64,000 bases of DNA, taken from NCBI RefSeq assembly GCF_014197755.1, contig NZ_JACIGE010000006.1, forward strand, positions 124,001 through 188,000. Reading direction: 5' to 3'. The notes beneath the pieces are model-generated. The model worked only from the letters and a program-made list of their open reading frames with translations, did no database searches and was not told the DNA's origin. How positions within the stretch are numbered: position 1 is the stretch's first letter; the number at the start of each line of letters is the position of its first letter. A program made the translations under genes and the position numbers. This document shows positions 37,801 to 47,246 of the stretch, piece by piece. The stretch is from Rhodocyclus tenuis. GTDB taxonomy: Bacteria; Pseudomonadota; Gammaproteobacteria; Burkholderiales; Rhodocyclaceae.

Positions 37801-37866
37801 GCCCTGCCGATGTCGGCAGACGAACTCGTACACTGGCGCGCGACACGCGAAACAATGGACAATTGA
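34840..37866 (+). CDS. PAS-GGDEF-EAL protein (cyclic-di-GMP synthesis/degradation)
   Basis: This 1008-residue protein has an N-terminal helical region, then PAS-like segments near residues 70-170, 335-440 and 450-570. A GGDEF domain spans about 575-740 with intact RLGGDEF at about 655-661. An EAL domain spans about 750-1000 with GLEALLRWQHP, the conserved VEVTESLF-like LEVTESLFID, DDFGTGYSSL and KIDQSFV. Both catalytic signatures look complete, so it could make and break cyclic-di-GMP, with PAS inputs deciding the balance. No membrane span is seen. The start [15 protein letters not shown] at 34840 overlaps the CheB-CheR hybrid by eight bases, which implies coupled translation and a shared signal path. 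The frame opening at 34777 is rejected as overlap. Confidence 0.93.
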   Translation: MADSKDETLAHFGEDERRRAFAALRRGDFALAERILERGDFTLGELVENLRIYQAELIIQNEELGRSQHAAEIALARFSTLFANVPMALMTVDRHGLIIHTNDQAELMFGLDRGHLRQHFFRRLVDEHHQAAALGAFSSAETTPQVLRELDFRGAAGRDFVGDLHLARFPEGDADERWHFVAAIVDQSQLVEQRRRLISSEAENRRLSEELKERVKELSCLFALSTLIQGTRALSAEFVEDVARLLPSGWQKPDRTRARVRVRDLSFTTPGYRSGTNYLLETLRVAGEVIGEIEIVNLDGDPAAATADPFIDEERTLLHTAAEMLSEAIERWRAEDERDQFFNESLDLIGIANLDGQLTQVNPAWTRCLGWSAEELCTRPWLDFVHPDDVAATIECGAQLLTGEPVIDFRNRYRTNQDEWRWLSWTSYADLASRRIFAVVRDVSDVIANELQLRLAAKVFEVSRESMLVTDLDGRILAVNQAFVELNGYAESELIGANPRILKSGLQDNAFYVRVWQSLSRYGFWQGEFSNRRKDGSVYPFLVTISSVRDARGKTTHYIGVGQDISERKEAEAAIQQLAYFDALTALPNRLMLKDRAHQCLAAAYRSQGEVAVIMLDLDHFKTVNDSLGHEVGDRLLREIGNRLRSTLRETDTVARLGGDEFVLLLGETGADGAARIAEKVIEHLAQPMTIDGHTLHVSASLGLSMYPRDSESFDILLRCADAALFRAKAEGRNGFQFFEATMHEAAKEKLFLEAALRDALSDNQFTLYYQPQVDLASGRLIGLEALLRWQHPQFGNIPPSRFIPIAEGCGLITDIGEWVLREACRQNRAWMDAGIAVTPVAVNVSAIQLHHGNLQPAVEAALASSGLPPSLLELEVTESLFIDASPRTLEQMSALRLLGISFSLDDFGTGYSSLKYLKQFPIDKLKIDQSFVRDLFEDDDDLAIADAIVSMGRRLRLKVIAEGIEDAQQLALLSEIGCEFGQGFFFALPMSADELVHWRATRETMDN

Positions 37867-37937
37867 CGGGATTACCCTGATCACGCAACTTTTCCCGGTT
37901 GCCCACTATTTACTGAAACCCCAGGAGTCGCAGGACA

Positions 37938-38210
37938 ATGGAACCCAACCCCAGCCCATCCGTCACACAGCAAGCCAACTCGATCGTTCTGGCGTTCGCC
38001 GTCGGCACCGTCTGCGCCGTAGCCGTCGGCTGGTTATGGTTGAACTGGATGCTGCCGGCACTACTCGTATCGGCCTTCGTCATTCTCGGCGGTGGCCGCT
38101 TTCTGCCGAAAACGCCGCTGTGGAGCATGATCAACAGCGGGATATTTTTCGGCACCTCGGTTGGCGTCGTCGTCGCCTTACCGATCAACCTGCTCTACGG
38201 CAACCACTAG
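37938..38210 (+). CDS. Small two-helix membrane protein, unknown function
   Basis: This 90-residue protein begins [15 protein letters not shown] and has hydrophobic segments at about residues 16-36 ([20 protein letters not shown]) and 38-51, then another near 66-84. I see two or three membrane spans with a short polar C-terminus (LLYGNH). CAGGAC/AGGAG stands just before the ATG. It is 71 bases downstream of the GGDEF-EAL gene and may share its transcript. I do not recognise a family. The convergent ygiQ gene ends 15 bases away. Confidence 0.6.
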   Translation: MEPNPSPSVTQQANSIVLAFAVGTVCAVAVGWLWLNWMLPALLVSAFVILGGGRFLPKTPLWSMINSGIFFGTSVGVVVALPINLLYGNH

Positions 38211-38225
38211 CCTCGCAGGCTGCCG

Positions 38226-40355
<2,130 letters not shown>

Positions 40356-40464
40356 TGGGCTGCGATTTTACCGCCTGCCGCCCACCGCTGCCGGGGATTG
40401 TCGGTGACGCTGCTAAACTGAGCCCCCTATGAATGCAGCGGCGGACCACACCGCAACCGGCCGC

Positions 40465-40539
40465 GCTTGGCCTGGTCACGCTTGGCCTGGTCACGCTTGG
40501 CCTGGTCACGCTTGGCCTGGTCACGCTTCGCCGAGTCCC
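40465..40539. repeat. 15-bp tandem repeat upstream of the 40591 gene
   Basis: Four perfect copies of CTTGGCCTGGTCACG (40465-40524) are followed by a diverged copy CTTCGCCGAGTCCCG and a partial one. The unit is a multiple of three, and several frames stay open through it; in the frame of the downstream gene it would read as repeated Ala-Trp-Pro-Gly-His. It lies between divergent genes. Confidence 0.9.
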
Positions 40540-40590
40540 GCTTCGCTTGGCCGGATTTCGCCGCGCCGGATCTGTTGCCGCAGGAAAGCG

Positions 40591-41868
40591 ATGAAACGCC
40601 TGTTCATTATTCTGTTCGTCCTCGTCGGCGTCGTCTCCCCGCTGGCGCTCATCGCGGCGGCGGCTCTTGTCTGCGAAGACGCGCCGCGGGTGCAGCGCGA
40701 GATCGAATTCACTGCCGACGACATCGCGCGCGCCAGGAACATCCTCGCCTTGAACGACCCGCGGCAGTTTCAGGGCTACGGCGTGCCGGTGGACGGCTTG
40801 CATACGATCGTCCTCTCGGCCGCTGACGTCGATCTGGCGGTCAATTACGCGCTGCACCGCCTCGGGCGCGGCAGTTCGCGGCTGGCGCTGGCGCAGGGAG
40901 AGCTGACGCTCGATGCCAGCCTGCGCCTACCGCAGAACCCGTTCGGCGATTTCGTCAATGTGCACGCGCTGCTGCGCGACGCTCCCGGTTTTCCGCAAAT
41001 CGAGTCGCTGCAGCTAGGGCAGCTGCCCGTTCCGGCGGCGCTGGCGCATGTTGTCCTGGCACTGGCGCGGGAAGCGCTCGGAAACAAAGCCGAATACCGG
41101 CTGCTCGCCGACACCATCCGCAGCGTCAGCATCGCCGACGACCGTGTGTCGATCGGCTATCGCTGGGATGAGCAACTGCCCGATCGCCTGCGTGCGGCAA
41201 CGTTGCCGGCGGCCGAACGCGAACGCCTGCGCGCCTACCACGAGCGCCTAGCCTTGCTCAGCGCAGCGCCGGAGCTGACGCACAGCGTTTCGCTGTCGCG
41301 CCTGCTGGCACCGCTGCTGCGGCTCGCCCACGAGCGTTCGGCGGCGGGTGCCGATGCGCAGGCCGAGCAGCGCGCGCTGCTTGCCGTGCTAGCGTTCTAC
41401 GTCAATGGCAGGAACTGGGCGACGCTGATCCCCGAAGCGCGCAACTGGCCGCCGCTGACGCTGCATCAGGTGACGCTGCGCGGGCGCACTGACCTTGCCC
41501 AGCATTTCATCGTCTCGGCGGCAATCGCCGCTTTCGCCGGTACGCCGCTGGCTGACGCCATCGGCCTGTACAAGGAGCTCGACGACGCGCGCGGCGGCAG
41601 CGGCTTCAGTTTCGTCGACCTCGCTGCCGACCGTTCGGGGACGCTTTTCGGACAGCTGGGCAGTGGCGATCGCGTCGCCGATCTGCAGCGCCGCGGCGCC
41701 GCACTCGCCGGTGAAAGCGCGATCATTCCCGACATCGCCGGTCTGCCGGAAGACATGGCCGAAGCCGAGTTCAAGCGCCGTTTCGGTGGTGTCGGCGCGC
41801 CCCCTTACCAGGCGATGCTTGCCGAGATCGAGCGGCGCATCGCCGCCTGCACGCTCTATCGACCGTAA
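40591..41868 (+). CDS. Signal-anchored hypothetical protein, function unknown
   Basis: This 425-residue protein begins MKRLFIILFVLVGVVSPLALIAAAALVCED, a signal peptide or membrane anchor, and is probably periplasmic. After it come an acidic, Ala/Leu-rich region with FTADDIARARNILALNDPRQFQGYGVPVDG, and a C-terminal half with LHQVTLRGRTDLAQHFIVSAAIAAFAGTPLADAIGLYKELDDARGGSGFSF. The last phrase is a conserved-looking block that may be the functional core. No known domain is recognised. I chose the ATG at 40591, which follows CAGGAAAGCG, over 40429, whose frame runs through the 15-bp repeat. It converges with hydE (27-base gap) but its function has no visible link to hydrogenase. Confidence 0.6.
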   Translation: MKRLFIILFVLVGVVSPLALIAAAALVCEDAPRVQREIEFTADDIARARNILALNDPRQFQGYGVPVDGLHTIVLSAADVDLAVNYALHRLGRGSSRLALAQGELTLDASLRLPQNPFGDFVNVHALLRDAPGFPQIESLQLGQLPVPAALAHVVLALAREALGNKAEYRLLADTIRSVSIADDRVSIGYRWDEQLPDRLRAATLPAAERERLRAYHERLALLSAAPELTHSVSLSRLLAPLLRLAHERSAAGADAQAEQRALLAVLAFYVNGRNWATLIPEARNWPPLTLHQVTLRGRTDLAQHFIVSAAIAAFAGTPLADAIGLYKELDDARGGSGFSFVDLAADRSGTLFGQLGSGDRVADLQRRGAALAGESAIIPDIAGLPEDMAEAEFKRRFGGVGAPPYQAMLAEIERRIAACTLYRP

Positions 41869-41895
41869 GCGCGGCGAGCAGCCGCCGCCGGCCGG

Positions 41896-43008
41896 CTAGG
41901 CGTCGCTGTGGCGGGCGAAGTGGCGCGAGTGTGGCGAATCGCCCCAGTCGTTCCAGCCGACCTGGCGGCCAGTGCTGCTGATGCGATTGGCCAGACACGA
42001 ACGGCAATCGTCGCGCGCTTCGTCGAGACAGGGCTTGCCTTCGTACAGCTGGTAATTCTTGCGCACCTCGCGCGGCGTCAGGCTGGGCATGACGACGTTG
42101 GCGCCGAAAGTGACGCCACGCTCGCGGCCGTCGGCAACGAGCGCCTGCAGTGCCGTCGTCGCGGCGATATTGACGTCGCGCAGGACGAGGCGCGTCACCG
42201 CGATCATCTTCAGCGCCAGTTGCAGCAGCTCGTCGCTGGCCAGTGCCCCCGCCGCCGGCATGGCGTTGCCCGGTGCCGGCAGGTACGGCCCCATGCCGAT
42301 CATGTCGATGTCGCGATCGGCGAAAGCGAGGATGTCGGCGGCGAGGTCGACGAGCGTCTGTCCGGGCAGGCCGATCATGACGCCGGTGCCGACCTGGAAA
42401 CCGGCGTCGCGCAGGTCGGCGAGCGCCTGCCAGCGTGTCTCGATGCGCTGCGTCGGCGGATGGATGCGCGCGAAGAGTTCCGGGTTGCTCGTCTCGATGC
42501 GTAGCAGATAGCGGTGCGCGCCGGCCGCGCGCCAGCGGCGGAAGGTCTCGGCGCTCTGCTCGCCGAGCGAGAGCGTGATGCCGAGCCCTTGCGGCAAAGA
42601 CGCGGACTGCGAGCGTTGCCGGATCTCGTGAACGCAGTCCTCGATGAGGCTGATGAAACCTTCGTCGCGCCGTTCACCCGCCTGCAGCACGCAGGAGCCG
42701 TAGCCGGCGCGCGCAGCCCACAGAGCGGCGTCGATCACCTGCTCGCGGCTCAGCGTATAACGCTCGACCGCGCGGTTGCCCTTGCGGATGCCGCAGTAGT
42801 GGCAGTCGAGCACGCAGACGTTGGAGATTTCGACCAGTCCGCGGTAGTGCACGCGGTCGCCGACTTCGCGCGTCGTCAGCGCGAAGGCGGCGCGGCGCAG
42901 GCATTCGATGTCGGCGGCGGCCGAGAGTCCGAGCAGCGCGACGATGTCGGCGTCGGAAAACTCGCGCTGCGCGAGCAGCGCTGCCAGCGCCGGCGACGGC
43001 TGGCTCAC
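41896..43008 (-). CDS. hydE: [FeFe]-hydrogenase maturase HydE (radical SAM)
   Basis: This 370-residue radical SAM enzyme takes part in building the 2Fe subcluster of the H-cluster. The [4Fe-4S]/SAM motif is NVCVLDCHYCGIRKGN (CX3CX2C). A second Cys group near the C-terminus, PCLDEARDDCRSC, has the CX7CX2C spacing of the auxiliary cluster in several HydE proteins. HydE-like features include LQAGERRDE, RIETSNPELFARIHPP, GVMIGLPGQTLVDLAADI, and GPYLPAPGNAMP. The start is GTG at 43008, sharing GTGA with the hydF stop and preceded by AAAGGAG, so the two are translationally coupled. An 889-codon frame that covers both genes is an artefact of frame alignment. It is the last gene of the hydrogenase island. 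Confidence 0.93.
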   Translation of the reverse strand: MSQPSPALAALLAQREFSDADIVALLGLSAAADIECLRRAAFALTTREVGDRVHYRGLVEISNVCVLDCHYCGIRKGNRAVERYTLSREQVIDAALWAARAGYGSCVLQAGERRDEGFISLIEDCVHEIRQRSQSASLPQGLGITLSLGEQSAETFRRWRAAGAHRYLLRIETSNPELFARIHPPTQRIETRWQALADLRDAGFQVGTGVMIGLPGQTLVDLAADILAFADRDIDMIGMGPYLPAPGNAMPAAGALASDELLQLALKMIAVTRLVLRDVNIAATTALQALVADGRERGVTFGANVVMPSLTPREVRKNYQLYEGKPCLDEARDDCRSCLANRISSTGRQVGWNDWGDSPHSRHFARHSDA

Positions 43009-44330
43009 GCCATCTCCTTTCCCGTTAATTCCTTCCCCTTCGCTTCCCCCGTCGCTTCGCCCACCACTCGCCCGGCCCTGCCCTGCTCGCGCCGCGCCTC
43101 GACGTAGGCCGCCAGCGCCGCCGGGAAGGGCTGCAGCGCGCGCTCGAAGATGCCGAGGCTGAAAGCGATGGTCAGACCGTAGTTGGTGATCGGCACGCCG
43201 GCGGCTTTCGCCTTGAGGATGCGGTTGAGCATTTCCTTGCGGTTGAAGGTGCAGCCGCCGCAATGGACGATCAGCTTGAACGGCGACAGATCCTCGGGAT
43301 AGTCGCGGCCGGCGACGATGGTGAACTCGAGCTTGCCGCCGACGTACTGCGTCAGCCAGCGCGGAATCTTGACGCGGCCGATGTCCTCGGCGATCGGATG
43401 GTGCGCGCAGGCTTCGGCGATGAGCACGCGGTCGCCGGCCTTGAGGGTGTCGATCGCCAGCGCGCCGAGCGTCTGGCTGACCAGATCGCCCTTGAAGCGC
43501 GAGAAGAGGATCGAGAAGCTGGTCAGCGGCACTTCCGGCGGCGTGTCGGCGGCGACCTTGAGGAAGGCCTGCGAATCGGTGACGACGAGCTTCGGCGGCC
43601 GCTTCAGCTGATCGAGCGCAGTACGCAGCTCGCGTTCCTTGACCACCATGCACCAGGCGTCGTTGTCGAGCAGGTCGCGGATCGACTGCACCTGCGGCAG
43701 GATCAGCCGGCCTTTCGGCGCCTCCTTGTCGATCGGCACCACCAGCACGGCCATCTGTCCGGGCCCGACGAGGTCGGCGACGATGTCCGGGTTGCTGATG
43801 AAGTCTTCCGGCGCGTGGTCGACGATGGCGTGGCGCAGGTCGAGAATGCCGTCGCCGAGCGGGTCGTCCCGCTTCGCCGCCGCGGTGCGCACGCTCGGCA
43901 GGCGCAGTTCGGCGAGCCGCGCCAGCGTCGCTTCCGGCGGCGCGCCGAGGTCGCTCTTGTTGAGGACGACGATCACCGGCGTCTGGCGCTCGGCCAGTGC
44001 GGCGGCGATCGATTCCTCGTAAGCACCCCATTCGCCGTCGCTGACGATGATGCCAAGATCGGTGCGCTCGAACACCTCCCGCGTCTTGGCGACGCGCAGA
44101 TCGCCGACGACGCCGCTGTCGTCGATGCCGGCGGTGTCGATGAACAGCACCGGCCCGACCGGCAGCAGCTCCATCGGCTTCTCGACCGGGTCGGTGGTGG
44201 TGCCGGCGAGTGCGGAGACGATCGCCACCTGCTGCCGCGTGATCGCGTTTAGCAGGCTCGATTTGCCGACGTTGCGCCGGCCGAAGATGCCGATGTGCAA
44301 GCGCAGCGCGCGTGGGGTGTTCTGGTTCAT
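43005..44330 (-). CDS. hydF: [FeFe]-hydrogenase maturation GTPase HydF
   Basis: This 441-residue scaffold protein receives the 2Fe precursor and delivers it to the hydrogenase. The N-terminal GTPase domain has GRRNVGKSSLLNAI (G1), DTAGIDDSG (G3) and LNKSD (G4). The dimerisation domain follows, then the [4Fe-4S] domain with ACAHHP and IVHCGGC, the expected (C/H)xH...HCxxC ligand set. The start MNQNTPRALRLHIG at 44330 overlaps the aspA stop by four bases (ATGA), so the longer start at 44360 is rejected. Its stop overlaps hydE. It belongs to the coupled hydG-aspA-hydF-hydE set. Confidence 0.95.
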   Translation of the reverse strand: MNQNTPRALRLHIGIFGRRNVGKSSLLNAITRQQVAIVSALAGTTTDPVEKPMELLPVGPVLFIDTAGIDDSGVVGDLRVAKTREVFERTDLGIIVSDGEWGAYEESIAAALAERQTPVIVVLNKSDLGAPPEATLARLAELRLPSVRTAAAKRDDPLGDGILDLRHAIVDHAPEDFISNPDIVADLVGPGQMAVLVVPIDKEAPKGRLILPQVQSIRDLLDNDAWCMVVKERELRTALDQLKRPPKLVVTDSQAFLKVAADTPPEVPLTSFSILFSRFKGDLVSQTLGALAIDTLKAGDRVLIAEACAHHPIAEDIGRVKIPRWLTQYVGGKLEFTIVAGRDYPEDLSPFKLIVHCGGCTFNRKEMLNRILKAKAAGVPITNYGLTIAFSLGIFERALQPFPAALAAYVEARREQGRAGRVVGEATGEAKGKELTGKEMA

Positions 44331-45769
44331 GGCGTGATGTCGGGAGAGCCGAGGCGGCACACCGCTTCGGGCGAGATGAGCGAATCGTAGGCTTCGCCGG
44401 AAACGAGTCCTGAGGCGATGGCGACGTCGCGCAGGCTGCGTCCGCTCGCGCTGGCAGCGGCAGCAAGCTCGCCGGCAGCGGTGTAGCCGACGAGCGGCAG
44501 CAGCGCGGTGGCGCTCGCCGTCGCGCCAAGAACGCTCTGCCGGCAGCGCTCGGCATCGGCGTCAATGCCGTCGACGCACAGGCGCGCCAGCATGTCGCAG
44601 GCGCTGGCGAGCAGGTCGATGCTGCCGAGCAGGCAGTCGGCGATCAGCGGCAGGAAGGGGTTGAGTTCGAGCGATCCCATCGCCGCGGCGCTGGTAATCG
44701 CCTGATCATTGGCGCAGACCTGCAGCGCCGCCTGCGTCACCGCCTCGGGAATCACCGGATTGACCTTCCCCGGCATGATGCTCGACCCGGCCTGCCGCGC
44801 CGGCAGGCGGATCTCGCCAAAGCCGGCGTCGGGGCCCGAGCTGAGCAGGCGCAGGTCGCCGCAGATCTTGAGCAGATTGACCGCGCCGGCCTTGAGGATT
44901 CCCGAAACCTCGACGAAGGCGTCGGCGTTCTGCGTCGCCTCGACCAGATTGTCGGCGCGCGCCAGGCCAATTCCCGACAGCTCACGCAAGGTATCGACGA
45001 CACGGAAGATGTAGGCGCGCGGCGTGCCAAGGCCGGTGCCGATGGCGGTGCCGCCGAGATTGACGGTGCGCAGGCGCTCGACGCATTTGGCGACGCGCCA
45101 GCGGTCGCGCGAAATCGCTTCGGCGTAGGCGCCCATCTCGCGCCCGAGCGTGATCAGCACCGCGTCCTGCAACTGCGTACGGCCGACCTTGACCACCGGC
45201 TCGAGGCGTTTTTCCTGCGCCTGAAAGCTCTCCTGCAGGCGTACCAGCGCGTTCTCGAGGCGGCCGATCTCGCGGATCGCCGCCAGCCGCAACGCCGTTG
45301 GAAAAGTGTCGTTGGTCGACTGCCAGCGATTGACGTCGTCAAGCGGCGAAATCAGCGCGTAGTCGCCGGGCGCGGCGCCGACGAGCTGCAGCGCGCGGTT
45401 GGCGATCACTTCGTTGACGTTCATGTTCAGGCTGGTACCGGCGCCGCCCTGCAGCGCATCGACCGGAACGTGTTCATCGAGCAGGCCGGCGGCGAGTTCG
45501 TGGCAGGCGCGTTCGATCGCGTCGGCACGCTCGGAAGTCTCGCGCCAGCCGTCGAGCGCGCCGATCGTGCGCACGGCGGCGAGCTTGACCAGACCGTAGG
45601 CATGCACCAGCGGCCGACGTACCGGGCGGCCGGCGAGCGCGAAGTTCTCCAGCGCGCGCAGCGTGTGGATGCCGTAGAGGCAGTCGGCAGGAAGCAGGCG
45701 GCTGCCGAGCGCGTCGCTCTCGCGGCGCTGCCCGGCAGGCACGGCTGTCGCGTCAGCGATAGACGTCAC
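44327..45769 (-). CDS. aspA: Aspartate ammonia-lyase within the hydrogenase maturation operon
   Basis: This 480-residue protein of the aspartase/fumarase superfamily converts L-aspartate to fumarate and ammonia. The signature loop GSSIMPGKVNPVIPE favours aspartase over fumarase. Other marks are LQGGAGTSLNMNVNEVIANRAL, DVNRWQSTNDTFPTALR, KVGRTQLQDAV and GTGLGTP. The start is a GTG at 45769 after AGGG, inside the hydG 3' end (17-base overlap), and the stop overlaps hydF, so it is embedded in the maturation operon. Possible roles: local ammonium for building the H-cluster's bridging ligand, or supply of fumarate as electron sink. These are inferences. No other aspartate-metabolism gene is adjacent. 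Confidence 0.93.
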   Translation of the reverse strand: MTSIADATAVPAGQRRESDALGSRLLPADCLYGIHTLRALENFALAGRPVRRPLVHAYGLVKLAAVRTIGALDGWRETSERADAIERACHELAAGLLDEHVPVDALQGGAGTSLNMNVNEVIANRALQLVGAAPGDYALISPLDDVNRWQSTNDTFPTALRLAAIREIGRLENALVRLQESFQAQEKRLEPVVKVGRTQLQDAVLITLGREMGAYAEAISRDRWRVAKCVERLRTVNLGGTAIGTGLGTPRAYIFRVVDTLRELSGIGLARADNLVEATQNADAFVEVSGILKAGAVNLLKICGDLRLLSSGPDAGFGEIRLPARQAGSSIMPGKVNPVIPEAVTQAALQVCANDQAITSAAAMGSLELNPFLPLIADCLLGSIDLLASACDMLARLCVDGIDADAERCRQSVLGATASATALLPLVGYTAAGELAAAASASGRSLRDVAIASGLVSGEAYDSLISPEAVCRLGSPDITP

Positions 45770-47156
45770 GCTTGCCCTGCCTGACCTTGTCGACCATCAC
45801 GCGCGAGTAGCGCGCCGGCGTCGGCTCCATGCCGTCGATGAAGGCGGCGATCGCCTGCTCGCCGAGCGCGCGCGCCTCGGGCGAGGCGTAGTCGGAGAGG
45901 TATTCCTGGAAGGTCGACGCGGCGTTCGGGTCGCAGTGCTGCTTGATCTCGCCGGGGCGCGCGATGTCCATGAAGTCGGCGCCGGTGCGTCCGAGGCGGT
46001 AGCAGCCGGTGCAGAACGAGGGGATGTAGCCGAGCCGGGCGACGTCCTGCACCACCTCGTCGAGCGTGCGGTGGTCGCCGAGCGAGAACTGGCTCATGTC
46101 CTCGCGCGCCGCTTCGGCGTAACCGCCGGGGTTGGTGCGGCTGCCGCCGGAAATCTGCGAGACGCCGAGCGCGAAGGTTTCGCGGCGCATCTCGGCGTTT
46201 TCACGCGTCGACATGATGATGCCGGTGTAGGGAACGGCGATGCGCAGGATGGCGACGATCTTGCGAAAGTCCTCGTCGCTGACCGCGTGCGGCGGCAGCG
46301 TCGCGAAAGACGAACCGGTCGCCGGTTCGATGCGCGGCACGCTGATGGTGTGCGGGCCGACGCCGAAAGTCGCCTCGAGGTGGCCAATGTGCTGCATCAG
46401 CGCGAGCAGGTCGAAGCGCCAGTCGGCAAGCCCGAAGAGCACGCCGACGCCGCAGTCGTCGATGCCGGCGCTCATCGCGCGGTCGATCGCCTGCAGGCGC
46501 CACTGGTAATTGGTCTTGGCACCGCTGGTATGCACCTGGCGGTAGGTTTCGTGGTGGTAGGTTTCCTGGAAGATCTGGTAGGTGCCGATCTTCGCTTCCT
46601 TCAGGCGCGCGAATTCCTCGACCGAGAGCGGCGCGATATTGACGTTCACGCGGCGGATTTCGCCCTTGCCATGCTTGACCGAATAGACGGTGTCGATGGC
46701 GTCGAGAATGTAGTCGAGGCCGCGCGTCGGATAGGACTCGCCGGCGACGAGCAGGATGCGCTTGTGCCCCTGGTCGATCAGCATGCGCGTTTCGCGTGCG
46801 ATCTCGTCCTGGTCGAGCGCACGGCGAACGACTTCCTTGTTGCGCTTGCGGAAGGCGCAGTAACTGCACTCGTTGGCGCACAGGTTGGAGACGTAGAGCG
46901 GCGCGAAGATCACCAGCCGCTTGCCGTAGATGGCGTCCTTGACGAAACGCGCGCTGGCGAACAGTTCGTCGATGAGTTCGGGGTCACGCAGGTTCATCAG
47001 CGGCACGATCTCGTCGGCGCTGATGCCTTTCAGTTCGCGTGCTTTGGCCAGTATCTCGCGCACCTGCGCGGAGCCAGGCGCAGCACTGGCTGCGCCGGCG
47101 GCGAGGCTCGCCAGAATCGGCGTCTCGTCGATATCGAAGTTGCTGCTAGCGGTCAT
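45753..47156 (-). CDS. hydG: [FeFe]-hydrogenase maturase HydG (tyrosine lyase, radical SAM)
   Basis: This 467-residue radical SAM enzyme cleaves tyrosine to provide CO and CN- ligands of the H-cluster. The N-terminal SAM cluster motif is NLCANECSYCAFRKRN (CX3CX2C). The C-terminal auxiliary cluster ligands are FCTGCYRLGRTGADF and KQHCDPNA (CX2C...C), which set HydG apart from ThiH. Other marks: PLYVSNLC, EIARETRMLIDQGHKRILLVAGE, TYQIFQETYHHETYR and GSRTNPGGY. The start MTASSNFDIDET at 47156 is chosen over 47228 because upstream residues are Pro-rich and unlike HydG; the ribosome-binding site is weak. A 90-base gap separates it from the hydrogenase gene. Confidence 0.95.
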   Translation of the reverse strand: MTASSNFDIDETPILASLAAGAASAAPGSAQVREILAKARELKGISADEIVPLMNLRDPELIDELFASARFVKDAIYGKRLVIFAPLYVSNLCANECSYCAFRKRNKEVVRRALDQDEIARETRMLIDQGHKRILLVAGESYPTRGLDYILDAIDTVYSVKHGKGEIRRVNVNIAPLSVEEFARLKEAKIGTYQIFQETYHHETYRQVHTSGAKTNYQWRLQAIDRAMSAGIDDCGVGVLFGLADWRFDLLALMQHIGHLEATFGVGPHTISVPRIEPATGSSFATLPPHAVSDEDFRKIVAILRIAVPYTGIIMSTRENAEMRRETFALGVSQISGGSRTNPGGYAEAAREDMSQFSLGDHRTLDEVVQDVARLGYIPSFCTGCYRLGRTGADFMDIARPGEIKQHCDPNAASTFQEYLSDYASPEARALGEQAIAAFIDGMEPTPARYSRVMVDKVRQGKRDVYR

Positions 47157-47246
47157 TGGCGGCTTTTCGGGCAGGTGAACACGCTGCCGCCCCGCAACAG
47201 GCGGGATCGGCAGCGCCGGAAGCTCCAAGCGTGAGTGGCCGGGGTG

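Noticed and set aside
40465-40539. Possible CRISPR array
   Set aside because: The 15-base copies abut directly without spacers, and there are no cas genes; it is a simple tandem repeat.
41896-44565. Apparent 889-codon HydF/HydE fusion frame
   Set aside because: The first part is read in the wrong frame over hydF and aspA; only the hydE part is real, starting at GTG 43008.
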